The notes under the pieces were generated by a model. The model did not search any database. It was not told the DNA's origin and saw only the letters and a program-made list of their open reading frames with translations. A stretch of DNA of 64,000 nucleotides, taken from positions 878,001-942,000 of the forward strand of contig JAINUG010000132.1 in assembly GCA_029706075.1 (NCBI GenBank), written 5' to 3'. Positions 39,036 to 49,670 of this stretch are shown in pieces. Each line of letters opens with the position of its first letter. Position 1 is the first letter of the stretch. This DNA is from Aldrovandia affinis (lineage: Eukaryota > Chordata > Actinopteri > Notacanthiformes > Halosauridae). The position numbers were made by a program, and so were the translations under genes.

Positions 39036-39425
39036 TTTTATTCACACCCTTGATAAAGATCACTAAAAGAGATCATATAAAATAAACTATATAAGTAATT
39101 ACGTATAATTTATGCTCAAAAACCTCAGAAAACTATATTATTTCATAATAATGCATTGGCACAGACCACAATCGAACGGTTTAGAAATGATAATTTTTTT
39201 TCAAGAAAAATCAAGAATCAGAAATATTCACACCCCTGTTATCAGTACTTTGTGGTTCCTCCTTTGACCATTATAACAGCAAGTAGTTGCCTTTTGTAAC
39301 CTTCATACGAGGTTATGGAACTTCTTGGGGAGGATCCTCAACCATTCCTCCATGCAGAATTGTTCTAGTTCCTTCAGATTCTTGGGTTGACGTTTGTGGA
39401 CTGCTGTTTTGAGTTCTTTTTAAAC
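39036..39425 (-). mobile_element. Tc1-like transposon remnant: transposase C-terminus and 3' end
   Basis: On the minus strand the sequence encodes RQPKNLKELEQFCMEEW and, after a break, KRQLLAVIMVKGGTTKY followed by a stop at 39243. This matches the C-terminal signature of Tc1-like transposases (ELExFCxEEWxxIP ... KRLxAVIxAKGGxTKY). About 200 bases of untranslated 3' flank with TATTCACACCC strings follow toward 39036. Only the C-terminal fifth remains, so the copy is inactive. Its flank differs from the other Tc1 pieces here, so it is probably a separate Tc1 family. Confidence 0.85.
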
Positions 39426-39668
39426 ATAAAATTAAATGATGTCTATTATGTCTTAAATCATATTTTAAGGAGATGGCTAGCAAGTCTGCTTTACAAACAA
39501 ATACATTATACCCATGTTTAGTATATTTAAGATAGAAAACTATTTATATAGTCCGTTAGCTGTCCTAGGCTGTAAAGTTATTCTGCTCAAACGTGTATGT
39601 TAAACTGGGTGGGGACTAGTTTTTTCTGAAATCAATACTTGTCTTAATTTTAGATGAAAATACTATAT

Positions 39669-40128
39669 TGTAGCGATCCAGGTGGGTCGCTGCACAAATG
39701 TGAACACTGTTGCATGTTTGTTGTTCCCCCAGTGTTAATTAGAATTATGTTTGTAAATCGTGTTGTGTGTGTTATTGGTTATGAATATGTGTGTGTAAAA
39801 CCGATGGTCGTGGTGAGCTAGAGGGTAATGCCACCGCGACCGACGTTTGTGTCTTGTTCAGTGCAGTTGCCTGAAATTTCATTGTAAAAGTGTTCTGTCA
39901 TTGACTGAGAGTTCTTTCATTGACTGGAAGTACGTCCTGTGTGACGTACTAGTTAGTTGAAGAGGCTGATGGTCCGGCGTGTCCTTTTAAGGATATCTGG
40001 GGTCATGCGGTGTTTGGGGCATGGATATTGTCACCTTTTATTAAAGTGGCTATTCACGTAGCCACATTTAAGCTGCTGCTGGACTCCCTTTGTCTTCTTG
40101 CTGCACCCCACCGTGCATGCTTGCTACA
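39669..40128 (+). mobile_element. Probable solo LTR of an LTR retrotransposon
   Basis: The 460-bp segment begins TGTAGC and ends GCTACA, the short inverted TG...CA termini expected of an LTR. It carries an ATTAAA polyadenylation-like signal at 40040, about 90 bases before the end, as in a Gypsy/ERV-type LTR. No internal coding region or second LTR is present, so it would be the solo product of LTR-LTR recombination. A clean target duplication could not be confirmed. It is a broken fossil with no coding part; age cannot be estimated from one copy. Confidence 0.5.
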
Positions 40129-43100
40129 AAATATATATTGATAAGAATCTGAAACATATCGTGTGTATAATCTGAAGGTCTTGCTATCCACTATGGTCAT
40201 GTTTTTGTCAAGCAAAGATGGTGTTTCAAATGCTGTTTCTGAGGTATAGGCTTTTTAAACTATTTATTTGGTTTTGTGGTTGTCCAGTTTGGATACAATT
40301 ATCTATAGGTCAATGTAAATGCAATGGCAAGAGTTTGCTAGTACTTCTAAATGTACAAAGATGAGCATTGAATTGACAAAAATCATAACTTTTTTGGCCC
40401 CAGTAAGCTTACTAACTTACTGTCACTAAAAGGATCTTATTTCCAGTATCCATGACACTGAAATATCTCTGAATCTGCTTCTTTCCTTGTGCTTTGCTTT
40501 GCACAGCAACATTTCTGTCAAAAAAGCTTATGTGGATAGAAAAGGCATTTCTGCTGGCAGTCGTGGTTTGCCAAAATGTGTTCAGCAAAATATGTTTTCA
40601 TAGCACCGTCTGCTGGCAGCATTTCTACCCTGCACGTTCAAAGTCACAGCGTCTCGCCACTCACCTACAGTGTTTTTCTACTTTTTTTATCTGGGTACAT
40701 ATCAAAACTGATTAATTTATTTTTATTTATTTAGTCAATTAATCTATGTATGTGTGTGTGTTTCATAATAATATATTTTTTTTTTTCACCATTTTTTTTA
40801 AAAATTCCTGGCTCTATATTGTAAGATATAGAGTCACCAATCCCTCTGCTTGAATCATGACAAAGACTCCCAAAATCATTTGGAAGACCTATGTTACCAC
40901 CTCCATAAATGAACAATCTGTGCCCCATGTATATATGCTGATGTTATGTATTCACGGTTCGTGAACACAGCGTAAAGCTGTTCGCTGCCATTTAGACTGA
41001 CAAAATGGGAATGCCTTCTGGGCATGATGTAAAGTGTGTTTCTATCTGTGGCCTATTTGTAATTTAAATCGTGCATACTGACTTGCCTTGCCAGAATAAT
41101 TTTCGAATCCACCCTTTTTCACTATAAATTGATCATTATGGAAGTTATGGAAATATCAAATAGGAGCTGAGAACACATTGGAATTAATGTAGCAGTTGAA
41201 GGAAATGTGTTCCTGAAAACAAAATGTAAGGGTGAAAATGAGGGCCTGATAGGCTACATTATAAAAATTGAAAGCACTAGTTAATCCTGAATGTCACTCA
41301 CCCATTCCAGCACGGCCCTTTCAATATTTTGTATTTATAAATCATGTATTTATATGTTTATTATGGTTTTCCTTGATATATCCCCACCAGGCATTGAATA
41401 ATAATTATTATAATATTAGCATTCCCAAGTGGACTCAGTCTTTTGATCTTTTTCAGAGTAAAAGTTAAATGAATCAGATTCACCCCATCTACATATATTA
41501 TGTGAGATTCGGGGAGATCAACACTGATCGATCCACAAGTGATTACCACAAAGATAAATTCCCTTAGAATTTACAAAAGCTACAATATTTGCATGATGCT
41601 AAATAATGTATTTCTCTACAACACAAAACATAAAATCAACCAATAGATAATAAGAAATTAATTTATTCATCACAAACAAGGAAGTAAATGCTATTCCTGA
41701 GGCATCCACTAGGTATTCATGTATGAATATCTTAAACAAACTCAGTGAAGTAAAATATTCGCGATTCATCTTTGAATGTAATATCCAATTCCCTGTGAGC
41801 AAAAGCAATATAGCACATTTTGCACCCAACTAACAGAAAGATTCTCACAACCCTTACAGAATGAGAAATGTTATTATCCCACTACTCCGCTCTGCTTTTG
41901 ATGGGAAACATCAACCAATTTAACGGGGAATGGGGTGTATATTTGCTGCTGTATTCGCTGAGTATTCGCAGAAAGGTGAGATATCGTTTGATTTTGGCAT
42001 AACTTTGAAAATACAATTAGAAGTACGTAAACCTGTAGCCCAGGGAAACCTGTTATAAATCTAACAAATGCTTGTGTAAGTTGTTGTTTACGTTGTTATC
42101 AGTTAATGTATCATTTCACATTTTTTCCAATTACTTTAAAGCTCAAAAGCCTTTACAAGTTTGGAGTGCAATAAATTATCATCACTTAATTGGGTTCCGT
42201 GGCAGTAAAAGGATGTCAGTCCAACTTTTGCTGAAGATTATATGATTGAGGGTCCTAAATTAATTGGATTTTCTCCTAGCTGTCTGAGTGAAATTGCTAG
42301 AGTACTAAAAGCTTCTCCATGTTGCAATATTTCCTGGACTGGAATTTCAAATGCAATGAAATTGATTCTGTTACTTTTGAGACAAGCTCATGTTTGGGTG
42401 CCTCTCAATTAGAACAGCCTTCTCGGGAAAAACCAATACAGAATTCCGATTTCAGGCATACTTCATTCATATTGCGTTGGCATAGGACGTGATGTCCTCG
42501 CAAGAAATGAGTGCGTCGTTTAGAAATATTCGAGTCCATCTCTTCAAAAGAAGTACTATTACTGCTATGGTTCATATTTCAGTGGATGAACAGGCCTTAT
42601 CTGAATGTGAGATACAGGGGTGAATGCCTTCCCTTCTTTAAGAGCAGATATTTCAAGCGGGAATCAATGAGAAATTTTTCGCAGAATCCCCACAAGTTAT
42701 TTAAATAGACCCCTTAAACTATATTCCCATTTACAGCAGAACATTCATCATCTCCATTTAAAACACTGGAATGACTTTAGTCATTCACGGCAAGGCCAAA
42801 TGCAAGACTAACACTGCTATCTCGGTAGTGACTCAGAAGCCCTTTGTGACCACATGATTAATTTTAAACGAAACCGGAAGCATGAATCTCTTAAAGTAAA
42901 AATCCATACAGAATGCAGTCTCACAGTCGTTGCCCATTTGCTGCATTACGGGCACGGTGCATTGTGCTGCTCTGTCCCATTAGCCAGTCACAGAATGATA
43001 AGCCTGTAATACAAAACCATGCCAGTCCATCAGACTTCAGGACGGGGGCACCAGGCTGTGGAGCATTGCATTTCACACCGCGGGGGCAAACTCGACAGGA

Positions 43101-44150
43101 CAGGACAAGGCTCAGCCAGTGAGGACTCAATTTCAGGGAGCCCAGGAGACGTCGGGGGATCACAGACTTGTTCGAGGAGAGCAATCTCCAACGGGACCTA
43201 TTGCACACTCCCCAAACAGTGTGCAGCTCTACCTCCACGTTCACAAGACACTTGACCAAAGTAATGGCTGCATGACAAACTTATCTCTGAGCCCTCCAGA
43301 ACCTCATTAGGGGGTCTTGCTCTGTGACGTAGCACAATATCACTAAGCAATCAATGATACTGACATTCCTGACATTCATGTTTTAACATTTTTTATCAAA
43401 TGATGTATTATTTTATGATGTAGATTCTATGCGTCCCTACCGGTTTTGTCTCCAATCAGGGATTATTTCAGGCCTTGCTTTGAACAGCCAGTGGATGACT
43501 GTGGATCAGAGCAGCCCTTACCACTGGGGACGTATCATTTACACCTCCCCTAACATGGGGGCTTGAGGGCTTGAGGGGTCATATAAGACTGCAGCCAAAG
43601 CCCTCTGGGACCTGAAGCCAGATAAGAGGCCGTGCGGGAATACGAACGCCCTTGAGAAACCAGGTGAGGGATGAACGAAAAAATCACAAAAGAAACAGAC
43701 ACAACGTTCATACACATATGACCATTCCCTCTTGATTGTGTTGCCAATCACAGAAAAACAGATATTGTGATACAGAACAGCAATGACTTTCTGTTGATTA
43801 CAACGTGAGAGCCAGAGGAAAAACATGCACCTTTGGTGGTAAAGTGCTTTTATTGGCAGACAAACCGAAGCGATCCATTAAAAGCACGCTAGATTCACAG
43901 CATAATTATCATTGCTAGCATACCGTTTTCGCTCTCTTTTCTGCCATTATGTATTTTGAGCATGGTCGTTAGCATGCGGTGCTTTTTAAACGTTTATATT
44001 GACGTTATAAAGTGCTGCTGTGTTGTGAGCACAATGCTGGCAGTGACATTTCCACAGAGACCGGAGGATTGACCGCGATCTTCATTGTCACTTATTACGC
44101 CTGTAGGAGGGGATGCAAGAAGACCTGGGCGACCGCCGGGAGAATGGATG
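40129..44150. other. Unique noncoding DNA, no gene seen
   Basis: Mostly AT-rich. 42900-43260 is GC-richer with frames open on both strands up to 112 codons, without a recognisable domain. A CTG-CTGGCAGCA string at 40607-40621 weakly resembles a CTCF site. No RNA gene or mobile element was recognised. Confidence 0.45.
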
Positions 44151-44490
44151 AGCGGAGACAGAGTGAGCGTGGTGTTTGGGGGGGGGGGACTGTATGTGTG
44201 GAATGATCAGGAGACAGAGTGAGCGTGGGGTTTGGGGGCGCTGTATGTGTGGAATGATCAGGAGACAGAGTGAGTGGGGGGCTGTATGTGTGGAATGATC
44301 AGGAGACAGAGTCAGCGTGGGGGGGGCTGAATGTGTGGAATGATCAGGAGACAGAGTGAGCGTGGTATTTAGGGGGGGCTGAATGTGTGGAATGATCAGG
44401 AGACAGAGTCAGCGTGGTATTTAAGGGGGGGGCTGTATGTGTGGAATGATCAGGAGCAGAGTGAGCGTGGGGTTTGGGGGGGGCGCTGTA
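44151..44490 (+). repeat. G-rich minisatellite, units of 43-55 bp
   Basis: Six full units and a partial seventh share TGTGTGGAATGATCAGGAG followed by ACAGAGTGAGCGTGG and a G-run of 5 to 12 bases whose length changes from unit to unit. The variable G-run accounts for the changing period. Each unit adds a G-tract to the plus strand, so quadruplex formation is possible. Confidence 0.93.
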
Positions 44491-44820
44491 AGCTGGCCTG
44501 GGGAGGATGGCAGGCCTTCCGCAGAGTGGATGGGCGTGGGCTGCCCCCTGCGTGGGGGAGCGTGCAGGAAATCGAAAGAGGCGGGGAGCGGCCCATGGCT
44601 GAGCTGCATGCTCGTCGCGGCCCGCCCGCCCGACTCGTTACGCTGCGACTGCCACGGATCGCGCCGTAGACGTTGCTCGGGCGTGCGGGAGACAGCTGGG
44701 AAGCTATCCACAGTGGTGAACTATCCCAGTGAAGCCGCACCTCCCGTACAGCACTCGAGCGTTTCCAATATTTCTCCTTTGAATAAGGTTAGGGGAGGAT
44801 CCACCTGTTTTCCGTGCAAA
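44491..44820. other. GC-rich single-copy spacer between two minisatellites
   Basis: CpG-rich, with frames open on both strands of about 96-136 codons that extend into the adjacent repeats. No protein similarity is recognised. It could be a small CpG island, but no promoter motif is decisive. Confidence 0.4.
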
Positions 44821-44821
44821 C

Positions 44822-45012
44822 GTGAGGTTCTGTGTGGTTCTGTGTGATTCTGTGTGGTTCTGTGTGATTCTGTGTGGTTCTGTGTGATTCTGTGTGGTTC
44901 TGTGTGGTTCTGTGAGGTTCTGTGTGGTTCTGTGTGGTTCTGTGTGATTCTGTGTGGTTCTGTGATTCTGTGTGGTTCTGTGAGGTTCTGAGTGGTTCTG
45001 TGAGGTTCTGTG
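44822..45012 (+). repeat. 10-bp minisatellite (GGTTCTGTGT)n
   Basis: About 19 units of GGTTCTGTGT with single-base variants (GATTCTGTGT, GGTTCTGTGA and so on) run straight into the 5' end of the SINE at 45013. The unit equals the first ten bases of the SINE family A head, as seen in the copy at 58484. The long Thr-Glu-Pro-His-Arg frames on the minus strand are repeat artefacts. Confidence 0.95.
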
Positions 45013-45176
45013 TGGTTCTATGTGGTTCAGTAGGTACGTAGAGCACGCCGCTGACAATGCTTAGGTTGTGGGTTCGACTCCCTCTGGGACCACATACTGA
45101 AAAATGTATGTAGTCACTACTGTAAGTCGCTTTGGACAAAAGCGTCTGCTAAATGGCGTATATTATGTTATGTTAT
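45013..45176 (+). repeat. SINE family A (copy 2)
   Basis: The head has GGTTCAGTAGG in the box A region, with a small insertion after it, and GGGTTCGACTCCC as box B. The body is CATACTGAAAAATGTATG. The tail has the L2-type stem with loop GGACA instead of GGATA, then GCGTCTGCTAAATGG and a TATTATGTTATGTTAT end. It lies immediately 3' of the 10-bp minisatellite. Confidence 0.88.
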
Positions 45177-45904
45177 CTGTGGTCATTCCCCTCGGATGGC
45201 ATCCGCTTCTTTTCCTCCGCACAATCGGCGCTAGTGAAGTGTCTCATTCCTTAGCCACCACTGCCTGACCCAGGGCTCATGTCATGCTCACTGAATCTGA
45301 AAATGGTTCACGGCAGACTGCGTTTGTCTCATTTATCAACACTAATCTGTTGTAATTTAAATCCAACAGGACATCTATTATCTAATTGGATCCAAGGTTG
45401 CGAGAGATCAGTCAAAAAAGTTAATCAGAAGCCACTTTAAAACTCAGTTGGAGCCAAGAATCTGTTTTTAGGACCAATTGTATATGTATATTATTATTAT
45501 TACTATTATTATTATGATTAATAATATCATCATAATAATTAATATTACTATAACTGGGGGCGAAGCACCAATTTGGAGCCAGAGTGACAGCAATCCCAGA
45601 GTGCATTGCCCTATAGTGCAGGCCTCAGCCTTTGTTTACATTATTTAAATGTGAATAACACAATAAATAAGCAATATTGAAATGGGAACCAAATGAAAAA
45701 TATTCTTAATTTGGCATCCTGCGCGCGGGGAGATCTTTTTTTTTCCAGTGGTGTTTCCTTTTAAGGCTTTGTTGGACACTTTATGTTTGTTGTATACCCA
45801 AGCACCACAAAAGTCTCATGACCTGAATTACACTTTGTGATTAAAACAATTGAGAAAGATTCCAGTATATGGTGGCTGGCATCAGTGTGGATAGCAGTCA
45901 GTGC
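45177..45904. other. Unique DNA, no gene seen
   Basis: An (ATT)n-like stretch lies near 45488-45545. Nothing codes. Confidence 0.5.
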
Positions 45905-45957
45905 AGTTTAGGTCCACTCAAGTCCCTGTATCCCTGCATCCAATGGTGAAGCATTTC
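45905..45957 (+). mobile_element. Short Tc1-like scrap interrupted by a SINE
   Basis: TTTAGGTCCACTCAA matches the same position in the Tc1-like copy at 59685-60095, and ATGGTGAAGCATTTCT matches the copy at 3245-3625. The bases between them are deleted or diverged. A minus-strand SINE follows at once. Confidence 0.5.
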
Positions 45958-46343
45958 TTTTTGTTTTTTTTTTTCAAGATTTTGTTTCTGATTTTCTCCC
46001 ATTTTCTAATTTAGTAGCCAATTACACCCACTATTTTTATGTCAATCCCCCCCTAGTAATGTGAGTTCGTTGCCATAGTCCTGCGACCGGTAGTGACGAA
46101 GGCGAAGCATCGTCTCCTCCGATATGGCACTCACCAGGCCGTCGACCGTAACCCGATACTACAGAGCCACTCTTGTGTGCAGCGAACGTCCTGTTGGCTT
46201 CCCTCCCCCCCTCCCTGGGGCGAACAGCCAATCGCCGCCTCTGGTGGCACTACCGGCCAGAGCCGACTCTGGCGAGACAGGGAATCGAACCCCGGTCTCC
46301 GTGGCCAGTGTCGAACGTTGGAACCACTGGACCACGCTGGACC
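45958..46343 (-). repeat. SINE family B, subfamily II, full-length (copy 5)
   Basis: On the minus strand the head has TGGTCCAGTGGTTCC (a clean box A, tRNA-Glu-like) and GGGGTTCGATTCCC (a clean box B). It is followed by the same body as the copy at 20345-20658 and the tail GTGTAATTGGCTACTAAATT with an A-rich end (45958-45990). Good promoter boxes and a full length make this one of the better-preserved copies. Confidence 0.9.
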
Positions 46344-47523
46344 ATCAATTTTTTAAAAGGCATGAATATAGCCATATAGCAATATTATATCAATAAATCC
46401 TAAATTCCTTCACCATGTCAATATCTGTGTCCTTAAGCACACTGAAGCACACCGGCACTGCATAGTGGCAGCTACTTTTGACAATAGTGTGTAACTCTGA
46501 TAAAAATTTGAATTACAGCGCAAAATACTTTGCCAAACAGAACTGGCTGTCCGAGCAAGGTCACGACCCCTATTGTCTCTTGCATTCTCCAAGGGTTTTG
46601 TTGTAAGATTCTCTCCTCGCACACAATCATTACCTTTGTAACAAGGTATGTTGTGTTACTTTTGAAATTCCAGAAAGCAGAAAGCTAGAAAGCATGTCCA
46701 GATGACAAAGGTTGCCTGACAAACCTTTGATTTAAATTCTCATACAACCCATTGCAAATGGCAGAATTGTCAAATAAATCCATTCTGTTCTCAATAGTAA
46801 AACTGTCAAAATAGATGATTTCATATTTAATTTCCGTCAGATCTGTGCTGTACAGTAGACGTAGAACACAGCTGTCCGTCCTTAAGCCATCTAGAAACTG
46901 GTAACATACCATCCTGTATCTGTGAACCTGCATTTAATTAACAATTATATCGAAGACATTAATGTAATTCAATTACACTCATCAGCATTAAAATCAAGCC
47001 AGTGCAATTCAAACGTTCATAACTAATAATAAGACCACTGAAATGAGACTAATATATGTTATTAGTAATGACAGGCTCATTTATTTCCCCTTAGTAAGGA
47101 ATGATTACATTTTAAAAAGTTTAAACAAATTCCCAACCGGTATTCCGGAATGTGCAATGTGCACAAAATTGGCATAGCCTCATCATAGATGTAGGGACAA
47201 TATTATTTGTCTCATCTTACCCAGAATGCAACAGCCCATACTGTAATGGTAACATCATGCCATTTTTGTGCATGTTCCATATTCAGACTGTGATGTATTC
47301 AGCATGACTCACTGGTCATATGCAGGTCACCTAGCACTGATGTACCGAATCCATTCAATATGCTGACGCCACAATGGTGCTAAGGTAACAAGAAAACCTT
47401 CATTTCAATGGAGTCCAATCAGTTTCTAAAGTCAATGAAGGTACAATAAGTCTTTCGGCGCACAAATGCTTTATCAGGAGAAAGAGCTCAGCCTGCTCTT
47501 CCTGTTCCACTGCGTGTGTGCTG
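46344..47523. other. Unique AT-rich DNA, no gene seen
   Basis: No RNA gene, mobile element or convincing frame. Confidence 0.5.
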
Positions 47524-47884
47524 CAGAGAACATGTTCCCCCTGCGTGTGTGCCCCAGAGAACATGTTCCCCCTGCAGGGGTGTTCCAGAAAACATGTCCC
47601 CCTGCATGTGTCCCCCAGAGAACATGTTCCCCCTGCGTGTGTGCCCCAGAGAACATGTTCCCCCTGCGTGTGTGCTGCAGAAAACATGTTCCCCCTGCAG
47701 GGGTGCCCCAGAGAACATGTTCCCCCTGCAGGGGTGTTGCAGAGAACATGTTCCCCCTGCATGTGTGCCCCAGAAAACATGTTCCCCCTGCGTGTGTGCT
47801 GCAGAGAACATGTTCCCCTGCAGGGTGTGCCCCAGAAAACATGTTCCCCCTGCAGGGGTGTTCCAGAGAACATGTTCCCCCTCC
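47524..47884 (+). repeat. 31-bp minisatellite, 12 units
   Basis: Twelve units start CAGAGAACATGTTCCCCCTG or CAGAAAACATGTTCC and end in one of a few variants (CGTGTGTGCCC, CAGGGGTGTTC, CGTGTGTGCTG). Because 31 is not a multiple of three and stops are absent, five frames stay open for 136-171 codons. These Cys/Pro/Gly-rich frames are artefacts. Every unit contains a GAACATGTTC-type decamer. Confidence 0.97.
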
Positions 47885-49120
47885 CAAATCTCTGTCCACA
47901 CTTCACACTCCACAATCCACATATCTAATGTCGATATAATGTTTTATTTAAGTTCTTCTCATTTTCACTTTTTAAAAGCAGACAGAGAGTGGCCTGCACC
48001 ACTGGGCTAACACATGTGCTTCCCCAAGCTAGACACGGAAGCTGGTACACCTTAGCATGTCTCAGCAATAGCTGGGAACTGACACAAACAGTGAGAACAC
48101 AAACAGCTCTTTTGAAGTGCAGTCTCTGTGCTGGTATCATGCTACTTCAGAGGACACGGTTGTTGTGGGGACCAGTAACAAAGATGGAACTATGGTTTTG
48201 TGAGCTTCCTCGCATTTTGTTTTCTGACCCGTGAAAGGTTTGGCAGTGCAATTTTCAGCAGCCAGCATGGTCGGGCCTTGTCCCAGTTACAGCCTTGTCA
48301 GCACCATCTGCAGGCAACGGAACACAACCACAGCGAGCTGTCTGTCACTGCATTACAAAGAGAGCGCTGAAAACCACACATTTTCTTGTTTCAGTTTCGA
48401 TCTATCTGGTTTTCCTTTCTCTTTGCGGGCAAGTACAAGGCTGTGCTCCAAACCCCACCCTTGCACACTATCTAGAACACTTAGAAGTATGTGAGTTTGT
48501 CGCTGATGCATAAGGCGCTGTGTGTGGGAGGGAGTATGCACGCAAATTCCCCAGATGTGTAAGTGTAATCGCCTACATGGGAGGAGGAAATACTGTGATG
48601 CGCATTGTTGCGCACTTAACCCTCATATTATGTTGAAATTAACTAACATCTTTTATGTTCGGGGTCAGACTGACCCCAGCTATGTAAACCTACAGAAGAT
48701 TGTTATAATTGAAAGTGTTTCCCAGGTTTATGTCTCAGATATTTTGTGTCTCTCTGCTGACCGTCTTAATAGCCCTGTAAATAAAACATGACACCCCCCA
48801 CTCTCCTCTTATACATCAAGTAAAAAATACACAAATCACCATAAAATATCATTGATTGACCTAAAATGGAAAGAAATAAGTTTTTGGTGTTTGAATGGCT
48901 TCATTATTGCTTTGAATGCACTTTCTTTCCCAGGAGTACTTGCTACGTGACACTATCTACACATATTCCGCAGTAGAGGAGGCCCGTGATCAAGGAATTT
49001 TACAAATGTTATTAGTCAATAACTATTTTGTTTCCTCAAATACTACTGGAAATATCGATGGCCTCTTTTGAAATGCATTAGAAAACTTGATACCAAGATG
49101 CAGTAAATGAGATGCAGCCG
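47885..49120. other. Unique DNA with one possible transposon end
   Basis: No gene is recognised. It contains the piggyBac-like end listed separately. Confidence 0.45.
48616..48677 (+). mobile_element. Possible piggyBac-type terminal fragment
   Basis: TTAACCCTCATATTATGTTG is followed by TTCGGGGTCAGACTGACCCC, a combination of TTAA, CCCT and a GGGTCA/TGACCC palindrome seen at the ends of many fish piggyBac-like nonautonomous elements. The opposite terminus was not found. Confidence 0.4.
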
Positions 49121-49670
49121 AGTGCACAAGTGCGTAGCGCACACGCTTGTGTTCAGAGCACAGTCTAGGTCTCTGCAGCTCAGAGTGCACAAGTGCGTAG
49201 CGCACACGCTTGTGTTCAGAGCCCAGTCTAGGTCTCTGCAGCTCAGAGTGCACAAGTGCGTAGCGCACACGCTTGTGTTCAGAGCCCAGTCTAGGTCTCT
49301 GCAGCTCAGAGTGCACAAGTGCGTAGCGCACACGCTTGTGTTCAGAGCCCAGTCTAGGTCTCTGCAGCTCAGAGTGCACAAGTGCGTAGCGCACACGCTT
49401 GTGTTCAGAGCGCAGTCTAGGTCTCTGCAGCTCAGAGTGCACAAGTGCGTAGCGCACACGCTTGTGTTCAGAGCACAGTCTAGGCCTCTGCAGCTCAGAG
49501 TGCACAAGTGCGTAGCACACACGCTTGTGTTCAGAGCACAGTCTAGCTCTCTGCAGCTCAGAGTGGTGCGTAGCGCACACGCTTGTGTTCAGAGCACAGT
49601 CTAAGGCCTCTGCAGCTCAGAGTGCACAATAGAACTGTGTTCAGGCACAAGCTCTCTGCAGCTCAGAGTA
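49121..49670 (+). repeat. 63-bp minisatellite, about eight units
   Basis: The GTGCGTAGCGCACACG segment recurs at 63-bp steps (49130, 49193, 49256, 49319, 49382, 49445, 49508), then once more at a shorter step and in degenerate form to 49670. The period is a multiple of three, so in-frame 21-residue peptide repeats appear on both strands (159-185 codons). Both strands being equally open, with no start context or domain, marks them as artefacts. Units differ by single bases (GCACAGTC, GCCCAGTC, GCGCAGTC). Confidence 0.97.

Noticed and set aside
44704-45139. Thr-Glu-Pro-His-Arg repeat frames on the minus strand
   Set aside because: They are translations of the (GGTTCTGTGT)n array and the adjoining SINE.
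47400-48010. Open frames of 136-171 codons with Cys/Pro/Gly-rich repeats on both strands
   Set aside because: They are produced by the 31-bp minisatellite, which lacks stops in several frames; no domain or start context supports a gene.
49023-49604. Frames of 159-185 codons with 21-residue repeats
   Set aside because: They come from the 63-bp minisatellite; both strands are equally open, so neither is credible as coding.
49121-49670. CRISPR array
   Set aside because: The units are contiguous 63-bp repeats without unique spacers, and the DNA is clearly vertebrate.
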